In this document: one piece after another, positions 1 to 9,861 of the stretch | Numbering within the stretch: position 1 is the stretch's first letter | How the letters are laid out: every line of letters starts with the position of its first letter | Assembly: GCA_019449555.1 (NCBI GenBank) | Contig: JAGRPN010000280.1 | Coordinates: 1-64,000 of the forward strand | Origin: Ramlibacter sp. | GTDB lineage: Bacteria; Pseudomonadota; Gammaproteobacteria; Burkholderiales; Burkholderiaceae_C | Direction of reading: 5' to 3' | DNA length: 64,000 bases | Made by a program: the position numbers and the translations under genes | The notes under the pieces: generated by a model | Seen by the model: only the letters and a program-made list of their open reading frames with translations | What the model was told of the DNA's origin: nothing | Databases searched by the model: none

Positions 1-701
1 CCGAAGATCCCGCCCAGGATGATGATGGGCAGCGCAAAAGCCCACAATGCTTCGCGCGCGGTCTTCAGCACCCGCTGCATCGAGAATTTCTCCTCGCGCG
101 GCAGGTTGTAGCGGTTGGCCAGGAAACTCGCCATCCCCATCAGCCCGACGGCGCCGATCAGTCCAGGCACGATTCCGGCCACGAACAACTGCACCACCGA
201 AGTCTCCGCCATCACCGCATACAGGATCATGGGGATCGACGGCGGGATGATCACGGCGAGCGTGGCGGCCGATGACATCGACGCTGCCGCGAACGGGCTC
301 GGGTAGCCCTTGGCCTGCATGCCGGGGATGAGGATCGACCCCAGGGCGGCCACGTCGGCCACCGCCGAGCCCGAGATTTCGGCAAAGAACAGCGACGCGC
401 CGATGGACACATGGGCCAGGCCGCCGCGCACCCAGCCGAACAGCGAGGATGCGAACGCGATCAGCCGGCGCGAGATGCCCGACGCATTCATGATCGCGCC
501 GGCCAGGATGAACAGCGGAATCGCGAGCAGCGGAAAGTTCGTGGCGCCGTTGTAGATGACCAGCGCCATGTTGGGCAGCGTCTCCAGCCCGTGGCTCACC
601 ACCATGGCGACGATGGCGACGATGCCCAGCGACACGGCGATCGGCACGTTGACGAGCACCAGCGCCAGCACTGCGGCGAAGAGGATCAGCATGATGGCCA
701 T
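1..701 (-). CDS. dctM: TRAP transporter large permease (DctM), 3' part beyond window edge
   Basis: Reverse strand from 701 reads MAIMLILFAAVLALVLVNVPIAVSLG..., typical DctM N-terminus; directly follows DctQ and DctP; runs off left edge. Confidence 0.85.
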   Translation of the reverse strand, partial: MAIMLILFAAVLALVLVNVPIAVSLGIVAIVAMVVSHGLETLPNMALVIYNGATNFPLLAIPLFILAGAIMNASGISRRLIAFASSLFGWVRGGLAHVSIGASLFFAEISGSAVADVAALGSILIPGMQAKGYPSPFAAASMSSAATLAVIIPPSIPMILYAVMAETSVVQLFVAGIVPGLIGAVGLMGMASFLANRYNLPREEKFSMQRVLKTAREALWAFALPIIILGGIF

Positions 702-711
702 GGCGTCTTCC

Positions 712-1284
712 TCAATGCGTGCCGTCGGCCATCGGGACGCCGGCAGCAACCGCCGGCGCCACCGGCGCGCCCCGTACCACGTCCACCAGGAACATCACCT
801 CCGCCAACAGGATCAACGCCGAGGAAATCGGGATCACCGACTGCACGAAGTTCATCGACACCCAGGGCAGGCTGACCAGGGAGTCCCCGGCCAGCGCCGG
901 CATGATCGACACCCCGACCCAGGCCAGCAGCGCGAAGAACAGGATCACCAGCACCTGCGCGAAGATGCCCGCCGCGCGCTGGAAACCGGGTGACATCTGG
1001 TCGATGATCTCCGGGCAGCCGATGTGCGCCCGCTTGACCGAAGCCAGTGCGGATCCGTAGAACGTGAGCCAAGCCAGCATCACGGACGCGACCTCGTCGT
1101 ACCAGACGAGCGAACTGCCCACAACCCGGAACACGATGCCGAGCGTCACCTCGATGGAAAGCAGGATCATCAGCGCCATGACAACCCACTCCAGGAGCAG
1201 GCCGTATCGGGCCCGGAAGCGGTGCATGGGATTGCCGGAATCGGGCTTCGCGATGTTGTGCATGGGGTTGCGCGTCCGCTTCAC
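712..1284 (-). CDS. dctQ: TRAP transporter small permease (DctQ)
   Basis: 190 aa hydrophobic protein with LLEWVVMALMILLSIEVTLGIVFRVVG...WYDEVASVMLAWLTFYGSA; between dctP and dctM. Confidence 0.85.
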   Translation of the reverse strand: MKRTRNPMHNIAKPDSGNPMHRFRARYGLLLEWVVMALMILLSIEVTLGIVFRVVGSSLVWYDEVASVMLAWLTFYGSALASVKRAHIGCPEIIDQMSPGFQRAAGIFAQVLVILFFALLAWVGVSIMPALAGDSLVSLPWVSMNFVQSVIPISSALILLAEVMFLVDVVRGAPVAPAVAAGVPMADGTH

Positions 1285-2306
1285 TTGCCGAGCGCAACGG
1301 CCTTGTCGATCAGCGGCTTGGCGCCGGCGACTTCCTTGCCGAAGTCTTCGTAGATCTTCTTGCTGGCCGCGATGAACGCGTCCTTGTCGACCTCGTTGAC
1401 CTGCATGCCCGCCTGCTTGAGCTTGCCCAGCAGTTCGCCCTCGTCCCGGGTTGCCGTCGCATACACGAAGGCCTGGGTTTCACGCGCCGTATCCTCCAGC
1501 ACCTTGCGCACGTCGGCTGGCAGCGCCCCGTACTTCTTCGAGCCGACCACCACGTACGCCGGCGTATAGACGTGACCCGACAGCGAAAGATACTTCTGCA
1601 CTTCCTGCAATTTGGCCGAGTAGATCTGGGTGAATGGATTCTCCTCGCCGTCCATGACGCCGGTCTGCAGCGCCGTGAACAGCTCCGAGAACTTCATCGG
1701 ACTCGGGTTCGCGCCGTATTCCTGGAACATCTTCACGCGCCATTTGCCTTCGGGCACGCGCAATTTGATGCCCTTCAAGTCGTCGGGCACCCTGATCGGC
1801 CGCTTGTTGTTGGTGATGTGGCGATAGCCGTTCTCCCAGACCGCGAGCACCTTCAGGCCTTTCTTCTCGGCCTCGGGCGCGAGGCTGGGCCAGAACACTT
1901 CTTTTTCGATCTTGGCCATGTGGGCACGGTCCTTCACCATGTACGGCAGCTCGAACAGGCCGAACAGGTCCACCTCGGACGTCATCACGGTGGACGGCAC
2001 GGCCATGTCCACGGTCCCCAGCTTGAGCTTCTGGATCAGCTCCTTGTCGCCGCCCAGCTGGCTGGAGCCATAGACCACCACCTTCACCTTGCCGGCAAGC
2101 TTGGCGTTGACCCGCTTCGCGTACTCTTCCGAGCTTTTCTGGAAGATGGAGCCGGGCTCGCCGACGTGCCCGAGCTTGAGCTCGATCTGCTGTGCAGCAG
2201 CGCTACCGCTGGCACCGAGCGCGACCGCAACTGCCGTGGCGCAGCCCCCGGCGAACACCCGAAGTGCTGCCGCGATCCGCCCAGTGGAACATTTCGAACG
2301 CTGCAT
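1281..2306 (-). CDS. dctP: TRAP transporter solute-binding protein (DctP family)
   Basis: Signal peptide then ...QQIELKLGHVGEPGSIFQKSSEEYAKRVNAKLAGKVKVVVYGSSQLGGDKELIQKLKLGTVDMAV; start chosen at MQRSKCS. Confidence 0.9.
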   Translation of the reverse strand: MQRSKCSTGRIAAALRVFAGGCATAVAVALGASGSAAAQQIELKLGHVGEPGSIFQKSSEEYAKRVNAKLAGKVKVVVYGSSQLGGDKELIQKLKLGTVDMAVPSTVMTSEVDLFGLFELPYMVKDRAHMAKIEKEVFWPSLAPEAEKKGLKVLAVWENGYRHITNNKRPIRVPDDLKGIKLRVPEGKWRVKMFQEYGANPSPMKFSELFTALQTGVMDGEENPFTQIYSAKLQEVQKYLSLSGHVYTPAYVVVGSKKYGALPADVRKVLEDTARETQAFVYATATRDEGELLGKLKQAGMQVNEVDKDAFIAASKKIYEDFGKEVAGAKPLIDKAVALGK

Positions 2307-2422
2307 GATGTCTCCTTTAGTTTGGATGAGTCGATCAATCACGCGATGCTCGACGCGGGGCTGTTGCCGCCCGGCCGCATGAGCGTCGCGCCGCCATTGC
2401 AATGCGCAAAAGTGCAGCGATC

Positions 2423-2434
2423 TTTGCATGCAAA
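2423..2434. promoter_or_regulatory. Candidate GntR-family operator, TTTGCATGCAAA
   Basis: Perfect 12-bp palindrome ~117 bp upstream of dctP ATG; same motif at 9081 and (one change) 9145. Confidence 0.6.
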
Positions 2435-2574
2435 ATGCGGTTGTCAATCGAGTCTCTACCGGGGTGCGGCTTCATTGCCGCGTGCGAAAGAGTGACAGGG
2501 GCGAGTCGCAGCGCCACGCCGGCAAGGCGAAAAGACAGGATTGGCGCTCGCAAGTGCCGACGCCCCCGGACGGG

Positions 2575-3354
2575 CTAGCGTCCGCGCCAGACCGGCTTGC
2601 GTTTCTCGGAGAACGCCCGCACGCCTTCGCGGAAATCCTCGCTGCCATAACTGCGCAAGATGAGGTCCTGCGCGTGGGGCAGGCTCTGCAGCATCAGGCG
2701 CCGCAACCCCTCTTTGCTCACCGCCTGCGTCACGGGCGCCAGCGACGCTAGCTGCTCGCACAGCCGGGTGGCCACCTGGTCGATCGCGGCGGCGTCCGCC
2801 AACTGCGCGAGATAGCCGCAGGCCAGCGCTTCCTGCGCCGTGAGCACTTCAGCGCCGATCAGCATGCGCTGCACGCGCGGCCGCCCGAAAGCGGCCACCA
2901 GCCGCGCCAGGTTGGCCATGGACAGGCAATTGCCGAGCGTGCGCGCAATCGGCACGCCCAATCGCGCCGCCGGCGTGGCGATGCGGATGTCGCAAGCCGT
3001 CGCGATCGCGAGACCGCCCCCGACGGCCCAGCCTTCGATCACGGCCACTGTCGCGATGGGAAGCGCTTCCAGGCGAGCCATGCCCTCGTCGATTCGCTGC
3101 TCATACGCGACGCCGGCCTGCCCGTCCGCGAAGGACTTGAATTGCGCGATATCGGTGCCCGCGACGAACGCTTCGCCGCCCGCACCGCGCAGGCAGGCCA
3201 CGCGAACGCCCGGCTCATTGCCCAGCCGGTCGCAAATCGCGGCGAGTTGCTCATACATCGTCCAGGTCATCGCGTTGCGCGCCGCCGGACGGTCGAACAC
3301 GATGGAGGCGACCGGCCCTTCGATGCTCAGGCGGACTTGACCGGCGTCGCTCAT
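2575..3354 (-). CDS. Enoyl-CoA hydratase/isomerase family protein
   Basis: MSDAGQVRLSIEGPVASIVFDRPAARNAMTWTMYEQL...GGEAFVAGTDIAQF...VIEGWAVGGGLAIATACDIRIA crotonase motifs. Confidence 0.9.
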   Translation of the reverse strand: MSDAGQVRLSIEGPVASIVFDRPAARNAMTWTMYEQLAAICDRLGNEPGVRVACLRGAGGEAFVAGTDIAQFKSFADGQAGVAYEQRIDEGMARLEALPIATVAVIEGWAVGGGLAIATACDIRIATPAARLGVPIARTLGNCLSMANLARLVAAFGRPRVQRMLIGAEVLTAQEALACGYLAQLADAAAIDQVATRLCEQLASLAPVTQAVSKEGLRRLMLQSLPHAQDLILRSYGSEDFREGVRAFSEKRKPVWRGR

Positions 3355-4574
3355 GGCGCGAACGCTCCGTCGGCTTCGAGCTGCGCTTGCTCCTGCGCAC
3401 CGATGCCCAGTTGGCTCAACACCTCGCGGGTGTGCTCTCCGAGCAGCGGCGGATGCCTGCGGACCTGCTGCGGCGTGCCGGAAAGCTTGACGGCGAAGCC
3501 GATGTTGGGCACCTTGCCTTCCACGGGATGGTCGATCTCCATGCGCATCTTGCGGGCGACGCCGTGCTCGCTTTCGAAGGCTTCCGGATAGGTGAGGATC
3601 GGACCGGCCGGGATGCCGGCTTCGAGCAGCGTCTCGACCCAATAGTCTTTCGGCCGGAGGCGAAAGGTGCGCTCGAGTTCGTCCTCGAGCGCGGCCCGGT
3701 TGTTGAGCCGCAGCGAGATCGTGGAGAAACGCGGGTCGTCCAGCAGTTCGCCCCGGTCCATCAGCGTGCACAGCTTTTCCCACAGCTTCTGGTTGTTGGC
3801 GCCCATCACGAAATAACCGTCCGATGCCGCCATGGCCTGGTAAGGCGCGGTCATCTTGTTGGACGTGCCCAGCGGCTGGGGCGGCTTCCCGGTGCCCCAG
3901 TAGTCGCAGATGTCCCACACCGAGAAAGCCATCGCCGTGTCGAACAGCGCCGCGTCGATGTACTGGCCCTCGCCGCTCGACTTCGCCCCGATGTACGCAG
4001 CGAGCGTCGCATAGATCGCGAACAGCGCGCAGCCGATGTCCGCGACCGGCACGCCGGCCTTCACCGGCGGGCCGCCGGGGTACCCGGTCACGCTCATCAC
4101 GCCCGTCATCGCCTGCGCCATGAGGTCGAATCCGGGGCGGTCGGCCCAGGGTCCCGTCTGGCCGAAGCCCGAGATGCTCGTGTACACCAGGCGCGGATTG
4201 ATTTCCTTCACGTCGTCATAGCCCAGGCCGAGGCGTTTCATCGCGCCGGGCCGGTAGTTCTCGATCAGGATGTCGGCGTTGGCGACCAGACGCAGCAGCA
4301 CCTCGCGGCCGCCCTTCGACTTGAGATTGAGCGCCACGCTGCGCTTGTTGCGGTTCATGTTCAGGAAGCCCATGCTGTCGGCCCCCTTCATCTTGAAACC
4401 CATCGATCCGCGGGTCTGGTCGCCCGTCCCCGGCGGCTCGATCTTGACCACGTCGGCGCCCAGGTCAGCCAGCAGCATGCAGGCATAAGGCCCCGCCATG
4501 ACCTGGCTGATATCCAGCACCTTCACGCCCGTCAGCGGCAAGGGGCGCTTGCCGGCATCTCGCTCTTCAGTCAT
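3351..4574 (-). CDS. CaiB/BaiF family (type III) CoA-transferase
   Basis: LPLTGVKVLDISQVMAGPYACMLLADLGADVVKIEPPGTGDQTR...NRNKRSVALNLKSKGGREV. Confidence 0.92.
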   Translation of the reverse strand: MTEERDAGKRPLPLTGVKVLDISQVMAGPYACMLLADLGADVVKIEPPGTGDQTRGSMGFKMKGADSMGFLNMNRNKRSVALNLKSKGGREVLLRLVANADILIENYRPGAMKRLGLGYDDVKEINPRLVYTSISGFGQTGPWADRPGFDLMAQAMTGVMSVTGYPGGPPVKAGVPVADIGCALFAIYATLAAYIGAKSSGEGQYIDAALFDTAMAFSVWDICDYWGTGKPPQPLGTSNKMTAPYQAMAASDGYFVMGANNQKLWEKLCTLMDRGELLDDPRFSTISLRLNNRAALEDELERTFRLRPKDYWVETLLEAGIPAGPILTYPEAFESEHGVARKMRMEIDHPVEGKVPNIGFAVKLSGTPQQVRRHPPLLGEHTREVLSQLGIGAQEQAQLEADGAFAP

Positions 4575-4631
4575 GCAATCACTTTCCAGCCCGGCATCGC
4601 GTGCCGGGGCAAAACGGTCTTGTCGCGTGGT

Positions 4632-6167
4632 TCAGCGCGGGCCCTGCCCCGCTTCGATCGGGCTGCCCGCACCCAGCATCCGCGCCAGGCGCCGCCAGCC
4701 GAACACGATCAAGGGCCAGAACAGCAGCAGCAAGGCAAGCGTGGTGATGGTGCCCACCAGGCCGTTCGACCAGAAGATACCCAACCCGCCGCCGGGCCCG
4801 ATCATGGACTGGCGGAATGCGGATTCCATCTTGTCCCCGAGCACCACGGCGAGCACGAGCGGCGCGAGCGGGTAGTTCAGCTTCTTCAGCACATACCCGA
4901 TCATGCCGAACACGACCATGAACCAGATGTCGAGCATCGCCCCATGCACGGCGAAGGCGCCGATGGCGCAAACCACGATGATGATCGGCGCAATGATCGA
5001 GAACGGAATGCGCAGGATCGCCGCGAACAGCGGAACGGTCGTGAGCACGATGACCAGCCCGGCCAGGTTGCCGAGATACATGCTGGCGATCAGGCCCCAG
5101 ACGAAATCCTTCTGCTCGACGAACAGCAGCGGCCCGGGCTGCAGCCCCCAGATCATCAGGCCGCCGAGCAGCACGGCCGCGGTGGCCGAGCCCGGGATCC
5201 CCAGCGCGAGCATCGGCAGCAGCGCCGCCGTGCCCGCCGCGTGGGCGGCGGTTTCCGGCGCGATCACCCCTTCGAGCTGGCCGGTGCCGAACTTGTCACC
5301 GTCGGGCGACATGCGTTTGGCGATGCCGTAGCCCATGAAGGACGCGGCCGTGGCGCCACCCGGGGTGATGCCCATCCAGCAGCCGATGGCCGAACTGCGG
5401 ATCAGCGTCAGCCAGTAGCGGGGCAACGTCTTCCAGGTTTCCCACACCACTTTCGCATTGATCTTGGCGTGCTTGCCTTCGAACGCGAGCCCCTCTTCCA
5501 TGGTGACCAGGATTTCGCCGAGGCCGAACAGGCCGATCACGACCACCAGGAAATCGACGCCGCGCAGCAGTTCGGCCGACCCGAACGTCATGCGCAATTC
5601 GCCGCTGACCGTGTCCATGCCGATCGCGGCCAGACCGAATCCGAGCATGATCGAGATGATCGTCTTGGACGGGGTCTTGGTGTCCGCGCCGATGAAGCTG
5701 CAGAAGGTCAGCAGGAACACCGCAAAGAATTCCGGCGGGCCGAACTTCAGCGCGAATTTGGAAACCAGCGGCGCCAGGAACGTGATCAGCAGCACACCGA
5801 CCAAGGCGCCGATGAACGATCCCGTAAACGAGGCCGTGAGCGCCTGCCCCGCCTTTCCCTGCTGCGCCAATGGATAACCGTCGAAGGTCGTGGCCACCGC
5901 GGACGTCTCACCGGGAATGTTGAACAGGATCGACGTGATGGCGCCGGCGAACAGCGATCCCCAGTAGATGCAGGACAGCATGATGATCGCCGAGGTGGGC
6001 GGCATCGTGAACGTCAGCGGCAACAGGATCGCGACGCCGTTGGGGCCGCCCAGACCCGGCAGGACACCGATCAGGATCCCCAGCACGAGGCCGATCGCCA
6101 TCATCAGGCCGTTGTACCAGGTCAGCGCGACCGCGAACCCGTGGAACAGGGCTTCGAGATTTTCCAT
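4632..6167 (-). CDS. tctA: Tripartite tricarboxylate transporter permease TctA
   Basis: 511 aa; GVLPGLGGPNGVAILLPLTFTMPPTSAIIMLSCIYWGSLFAGAITSILFNIPGE. Confidence 0.93.
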   Translation of the reverse strand: MENLEALFHGFAVALTWYNGLMMAIGLVLGILIGVLPGLGGPNGVAILLPLTFTMPPTSAIIMLSCIYWGSLFAGAITSILFNIPGETSAVATTFDGYPLAQQGKAGQALTASFTGSFIGALVGVLLITFLAPLVSKFALKFGPPEFFAVFLLTFCSFIGADTKTPSKTIISIMLGFGLAAIGMDTVSGELRMTFGSAELLRGVDFLVVVIGLFGLGEILVTMEEGLAFEGKHAKINAKVVWETWKTLPRYWLTLIRSSAIGCWMGITPGGATAASFMGYGIAKRMSPDGDKFGTGQLEGVIAPETAAHAAGTAALLPMLALGIPGSATAAVLLGGLMIWGLQPGPLLFVEQKDFVWGLIASMYLGNLAGLVIVLTTVPLFAAILRIPFSIIAPIIIVVCAIGAFAVHGAMLDIWFMVVFGMIGYVLKKLNYPLAPLVLAVVLGDKMESAFRQSMIGPGGGLGIFWSNGLVGTITTLALLLLFWPLIVFGWRRLARMLGAGSPIEAGQGPR

Positions 6168-6184
6168 GAGCGCTCCTTCTGCTT

Positions 6185-6700
6185 TCAGTAACCGAACAGG
6201 GCTTCGAGCGGCCCCTTCGGCAGCGGCACCATGAACTGGATCTCGAACAGCCAGAACAGCGCCGCGCTCACACCGACGCTGATCAGCACGACTTTCGCCC
6301 AGTTGCGCTTGTCCATCACGCGCATGAAGCCCGCGATGAAGATCGCCGACGCCACGTAGATGCCGAGGAACTGGGTGGCCAGCACGTACACGATCGTGGG
6401 CACCAGCACCATCAGCACCAGCCTGAAGCGCTCCCAGGAGACGAAGATCTCGTGATTGCGTTTCTTCCCGAACAGCGACCTGAGCATGACCGTGAGCGCG
6501 GCAATACAGATGATGCCGCCCACCCGGAAGGGAAAGTAGCCCGCGGCGGGCCCTTCGGCGACCCAGCCCGCGCCGATCCTGTAGTTGTCCACCATCATGA
6601 CCACGCCGATGGCAAAGATCGCGACCGCTGCGATCGCGTCGACCTGGCTGTGCGTCAGGCCGCCGCTACGCGGGCGGTCCAGCATTTTTTTCGAGTCCAT
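6185..6700 (-). CDS. tctB: Tripartite tricarboxylate transporter small subunit TctB
   Basis: Small membrane protein between tctA and tctC; DAIAAVAIFAIGVVMMVDNYRIGAGWVAEGPAAGYFPFRVG. Confidence 0.88.
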   Translation of the reverse strand: MDSKKMLDRPRSGGLTHSQVDAIAAVAIFAIGVVMMVDNYRIGAGWVAEGPAAGYFPFRVGGIICIAALTVMLRSLFGKKRNHEIFVSWERFRLVLMVLVPTIVYVLATQFLGIYVASAIFIAGFMRVMDKRNWAKVVLISVGVSAALFWLFEIQFMVPLPKGPLEALFGY

Positions 6701-6728
6701 ACCCAACCCCCGCGAGCGACAAGCCCGG

Positions 6729-7751
6729 TTACTTCTTGGCAGCGAATCCCGCCTCGGTCATCAGCTTGGTGTGGAAAGCCTCGTCCTTTTCCAGGAACTT
6801 GGTGAAGTCGGCATCGGTCAGGAACGTTTCCTTCAACGCCTGCTTGGACAAGTACGACTTCCATTCGGGCGTGGCCACCACTTTCTTCAACAGGTCCGCG
6901 TAGAAGGCCGACTGCTCCTTGGTGGTGCCGGGCGGCAGGAAGAACGCGCGCAGCATCTGGTATTCGACGTCGTAGCCCGACTCCTTGCAGGTGGGGATGT
7001 CGGACCACGCCAGGTCGGTCGTGACCTTGTCCTTGAAGGCCATGCGCTGCGAGGACAGCACGCACAGCGCGCGAACCTGGTTGGCGCGCCACTGGGCGAT
7101 GTTCTCGCTCGGGTTGTTGACGTTGGCTTCGATGTGCTTGCCCACCAGCTGGGTGGCGGCCTGGCCGCCGCTGGTGTACGGGATGTACGAGAACTTCACG
7201 CCGGCCGCTTTTTCCAGGGCGACCGTGATGATGTGGTCCTCGCGCTTGGTGCCGGTGCCACCCATCTTGAAAGTGCCGGGCGGGGCCGCCTTGACCGCCG
7301 CGAAGAACTCCTTCGCCGTCTTTTGCGGCGCCTCGGCGTTGTCCCAAAGCACGAATTCATCCAGGGCGATCATGGCCACCGGATTGAGGTCGCGCCAGTT
7401 GAACGGCAGGTTGACCGCGATCGGCAGCGTGTAGATCGCGGAAAACGCCACCATCAACTTGTGCGGGTTGCCCTTGGCGCCCTTCACGTCCATGATGCCT
7501 TCCGCGCCGCTCGCGCCGCCCATATTCAGGATCAGCATGGGTTGCTTCATCAGCTGGTGCTTGACGACGATCCCCTGGATCGTGCGCGCCATCTGGTCGG
7601 ACGCGCCGCCGGCACCGGCGGGCACCACCACTTCCACCGGCTTCGTGGGCTCCCACGCGGCCTGCGCCGAAAACGCCGTGGCGCCCGCGAGCGCGGCCAC
7701 CGAAAGCGACAGGAAAGACCTGCGCAGGAATTGAGGAATCACCTTCGTCAT
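6729..7751 (-). CDS. tctC: TctC/Bug-family periplasmic solute-binding protein
   Basis: Signal peptide, then AAWEPTKPVEVVVPAGAGGASDQMARTIQGIV. Confidence 0.9.
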   Translation of the reverse strand: MTKVIPQFLRRSFLSLSVAALAGATAFSAQAAWEPTKPVEVVVPAGAGGASDQMARTIQGIVVKHQLMKQPMLILNMGGASGAEGIMDVKGAKGNPHKLMVAFSAIYTLPIAVNLPFNWRDLNPVAMIALDEFVLWDNAEAPQKTAKEFFAAVKAAPPGTFKMGGTGTKREDHIITVALEKAAGVKFSYIPYTSGGQAATQLVGKHIEANVNNPSENIAQWRANQVRALCVLSSQRMAFKDKVTTDLAWSDIPTCKESGYDVEYQMLRAFFLPPGTTKEQSAFYADLLKKVVATPEWKSYLSKQALKETFLTDADFTKFLEKDEAFHTKLMTEAGFAAKK

Positions 7752-7819
7752 GCTGTCTCCGTCCAGAGGTTGAGAGATGCCGGGAGTCCCGGCGGGTTCT
7801 TTTGGTTCAAGCGGCACGT

Positions 7820-9049
7820 TCAGCCGGCCGTGCGCAAAGCCGTCGGCGCCTCGTGCGCAGCGAAATATTCCATCGCGGCCTGCACGCCCGATGCCGCCAG
7901 CTTGACGCCGGAAAGCTTCAGGCCCATCTCGCAGCCCCCGAGCGCCGCCACGAGCGTCAAGTCATTGCAGTCGCCCAGATGGCCGATGCGGAACATCCTG
8001 CCCTTCACCTTGCCCAGTCCGGTGCCCAGCGAGCAGTCGAACCGCTCATAGATGACCTTGCGCACGCGATCCGCGTCGACGCCCTCGGGCATCACGACCC
8101 CGGTGAGCACCGGCGAGTACACCGAAGGATCGGCGCACTGGATCTGCAAGCCCCACGCTTTCACCGCCGAGCGCACACCTGCGCCCCAGCGCTCGTGCCG
8201 CGCGAACACCGCCGGCAGGCCGCCGTGCTCCTGTGCGAGAAGCATGTCGCATGCTTCCGCCAGGCCGTACAGCAGGTTGGTATTGGGCGTGTACGGGAAA
8301 TAGCCGGACTTGTTGGTTTCGATCATCTCGTCCCAGGCCCAGAACGACTTCGGCAGCTTCGCGCCGCGGCTCACCTCGATTGCCCTGGGCGAGAGCGCGT
8401 TGAAACTGATGCCTGGCGGCAGCATCAGCCCTTTTTGCGAACCGCTGATCGTGACGTCCACGCCCCATTCGTCGTGCCGGTAATCGGCGCAGGCCAAGCC
8501 CGAGATGGTGTCCACCATCAACAGCGCCGGGTGCTTCGCAGCGTCGATCGCCTTGCGCACCGCCGGGATGTCGCTCGTGACGCCGGTGGACGTTTCGTTG
8601 TGCACCACACAGACGGCCTTGATGGCATGCTGTGTGTCCGCCCTCAGTCGCTCCTCGACCATGCCGGCCTGGACGCCGCGCCGCCAGCCGTCGATGCCCG
8701 GCAAGCCGAGGAACTCCGTTTTGACTCCCAGCCGGGTCGCCATCTTGTTCCACAGGCTGGCGAAATGGCCGGTCTCGTACATGAGCACATGGTCGCCCGG
8801 GCTGAGTGTGTTCGACAGAGCCGCCTCCCACGCACCGGTGCCCGACGCCGGGTAGATCACGACGGGATGGCGTGTCTGGAAGATCTGTTGCAATCCCTTG
8901 AACACGCGCAAGCCCAGCGCGCCGAACTCGGGGCCGCGATGGTCGATGGTCGGCAGGCTCATCGCGCGAAGGATCCTGTCGGGCACCGGCGACGGGCCGG
9001 GGATCTGCAGGAAATGGCGGCCCGTGGGATGGAAATCGAGTGTGAGCAT
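7820..9049 (-). CDS. Class V aminotransferase, serine/alanine-glyoxylate aminotransferase-like
   Basis: GRHFLQIPGPSPVPDRILRAM...ASGTGAWEAALSNTLSPGDHVLMYETGHFA...NETSTGV...GSQKGLMLPPGISFNALS (PLP lysine). Confidence 0.88.
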   Translation of the reverse strand: MLTLDFHPTGRHFLQIPGPSPVPDRILRAMSLPTIDHRGPEFGALGLRVFKGLQQIFQTRHPVVIYPASGTGAWEAALSNTLSPGDHVLMYETGHFASLWNKMATRLGVKTEFLGLPGIDGWRRGVQAGMVEERLRADTQHAIKAVCVVHNETSTGVTSDIPAVRKAIDAAKHPALLMVDTISGLACADYRHDEWGVDVTISGSQKGLMLPPGISFNALSPRAIEVSRGAKLPKSFWAWDEMIETNKSGYFPYTPNTNLLYGLAEACDMLLAQEHGGLPAVFARHERWGAGVRSAVKAWGLQIQCADPSVYSPVLTGVVMPEGVDADRVRKVIYERFDCSLGTGLGKVKGRMFRIGHLGDCNDLTLVAALGGCEMGLKLSGVKLAASGVQAAMEYFAAHEAPTALRTAG

Positions 9050-9080
9050 CGCAATCTCCTGGCGAAATATTTCCGCGATT

Positions 9081-9092
9081 TTTGCATGCAAA
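9081..9092. promoter_or_regulatory. Candidate GntR operator, TTTGCATGCAAA within TTTTGCATGCAAAA
   Basis: Palindrome in intergenic region between divergent aminotransferase and gntR. Confidence 0.65.
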
Positions 9093-9143
9093 ATTCAAAA
9101 GTCAACAGAAACATCCCCAATCGCTAGGCTTTACAGTTGCTGT

Positions 9144-9157
9144 TTTTGCATACAAAA
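9144..9157. promoter_or_regulatory. Candidate GntR operator, TTTTGCATACAAAA
   Basis: Near-identical palindrome just upstream of the gntR ATG at 9166 (probable autoregulation). Confidence 0.6.
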
Positions 9158-9165
9158 TAGCCAAT

Positions 9166-9861
9166 ATGACTGCCGACATCATCTCGATTCCCCGCGCCGC
9201 CTTGCACGAGCAGGTCACCCAACGCCTGCGCCAGATGCTGGTGGAAGGCCGCATCGAGCCCGGCGCCAAGCTCAACGAACGTGAACTGACGGAGATGCTG
9301 CGGGTTTCGCGAACGCCTTTGCGTGAAGCGATCAAGATGCTGGCCGCCGAAGGCCTCGTGGAGCTGCTGCCCAACCGCGGCGCGATCGCCGTGTCGCTCA
9401 CCGAGGCGGACGTGCGTCACACCTTCGAAGTGATGGCCGGACTCGAGGCCCTGTCGGGCGAACTGGCCGCGCAGCGCATCACAGCGGATGAACTGGCCGA
9501 GATCAGGGCGATGCAGTTCGAGATGATGGCCGCCTACACGCGGCGCGACATGTCCAACTACTACCGGCTGAACGCCGAGATCCACAGCGCCATCAACGCC
9601 GCCGCGAAGAACCCGGTACTGGCGGCGACGTACAAGCAGGTCAACGCGCGCCTGCAGGCGCTGCGATTCCGCTCCAACCAGGACGAGGAAAAATGGAGCC
9701 GCGCGGCCAAGGATCACGAGAAGATGATCGAGGCGCTCGCGCAGCACGACTCGGCCGCGATGCGCGAGCTGCTGGTGAGCCACCTGTACAAGAAGCGCGA
9801 TGTCGTGCTGGAGCAGTTCCGCCGCGAGGCCGGCGCGCAGGCGTCCGAAGCCGTTCGATGA
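9166..9861 (+). CDS. GntR family transcriptional regulator (FadR/FCD subfamily)
   Basis: LHEQVTQRLRQMLVEGRIEPGAKLNERELTEMLRVSRTPLREAIKMLAAEGLVELLPNRGAIA wHTH plus all-helical C-terminus. Confidence 0.93.
   Translation: MTADIISIPRAALHEQVTQRLRQMLVEGRIEPGAKLNERELTEMLRVSRTPLREAIKMLAAEGLVELLPNRGAIAVSLTEADVRHTFEVMAGLEALSGELAAQRITADELAEIRAMQFEMMAAYTRRDMSNYYRLNAEIHSAINAAAKNPVLAATYKQVNARLQALRFRSNQDEEKWSRAAKDHEKMIEALAQHDSAAMRELLVSHLYKKRDVVLEQFRREAGAQASEAVR

Noticed and set aside
3387-6191. 934-aa + strand ORF
   Set aside because: Antisense to CaiB and tctA; His/Arg/Asp/Gln-rich composition is typical of spurious high-GC antisense frames
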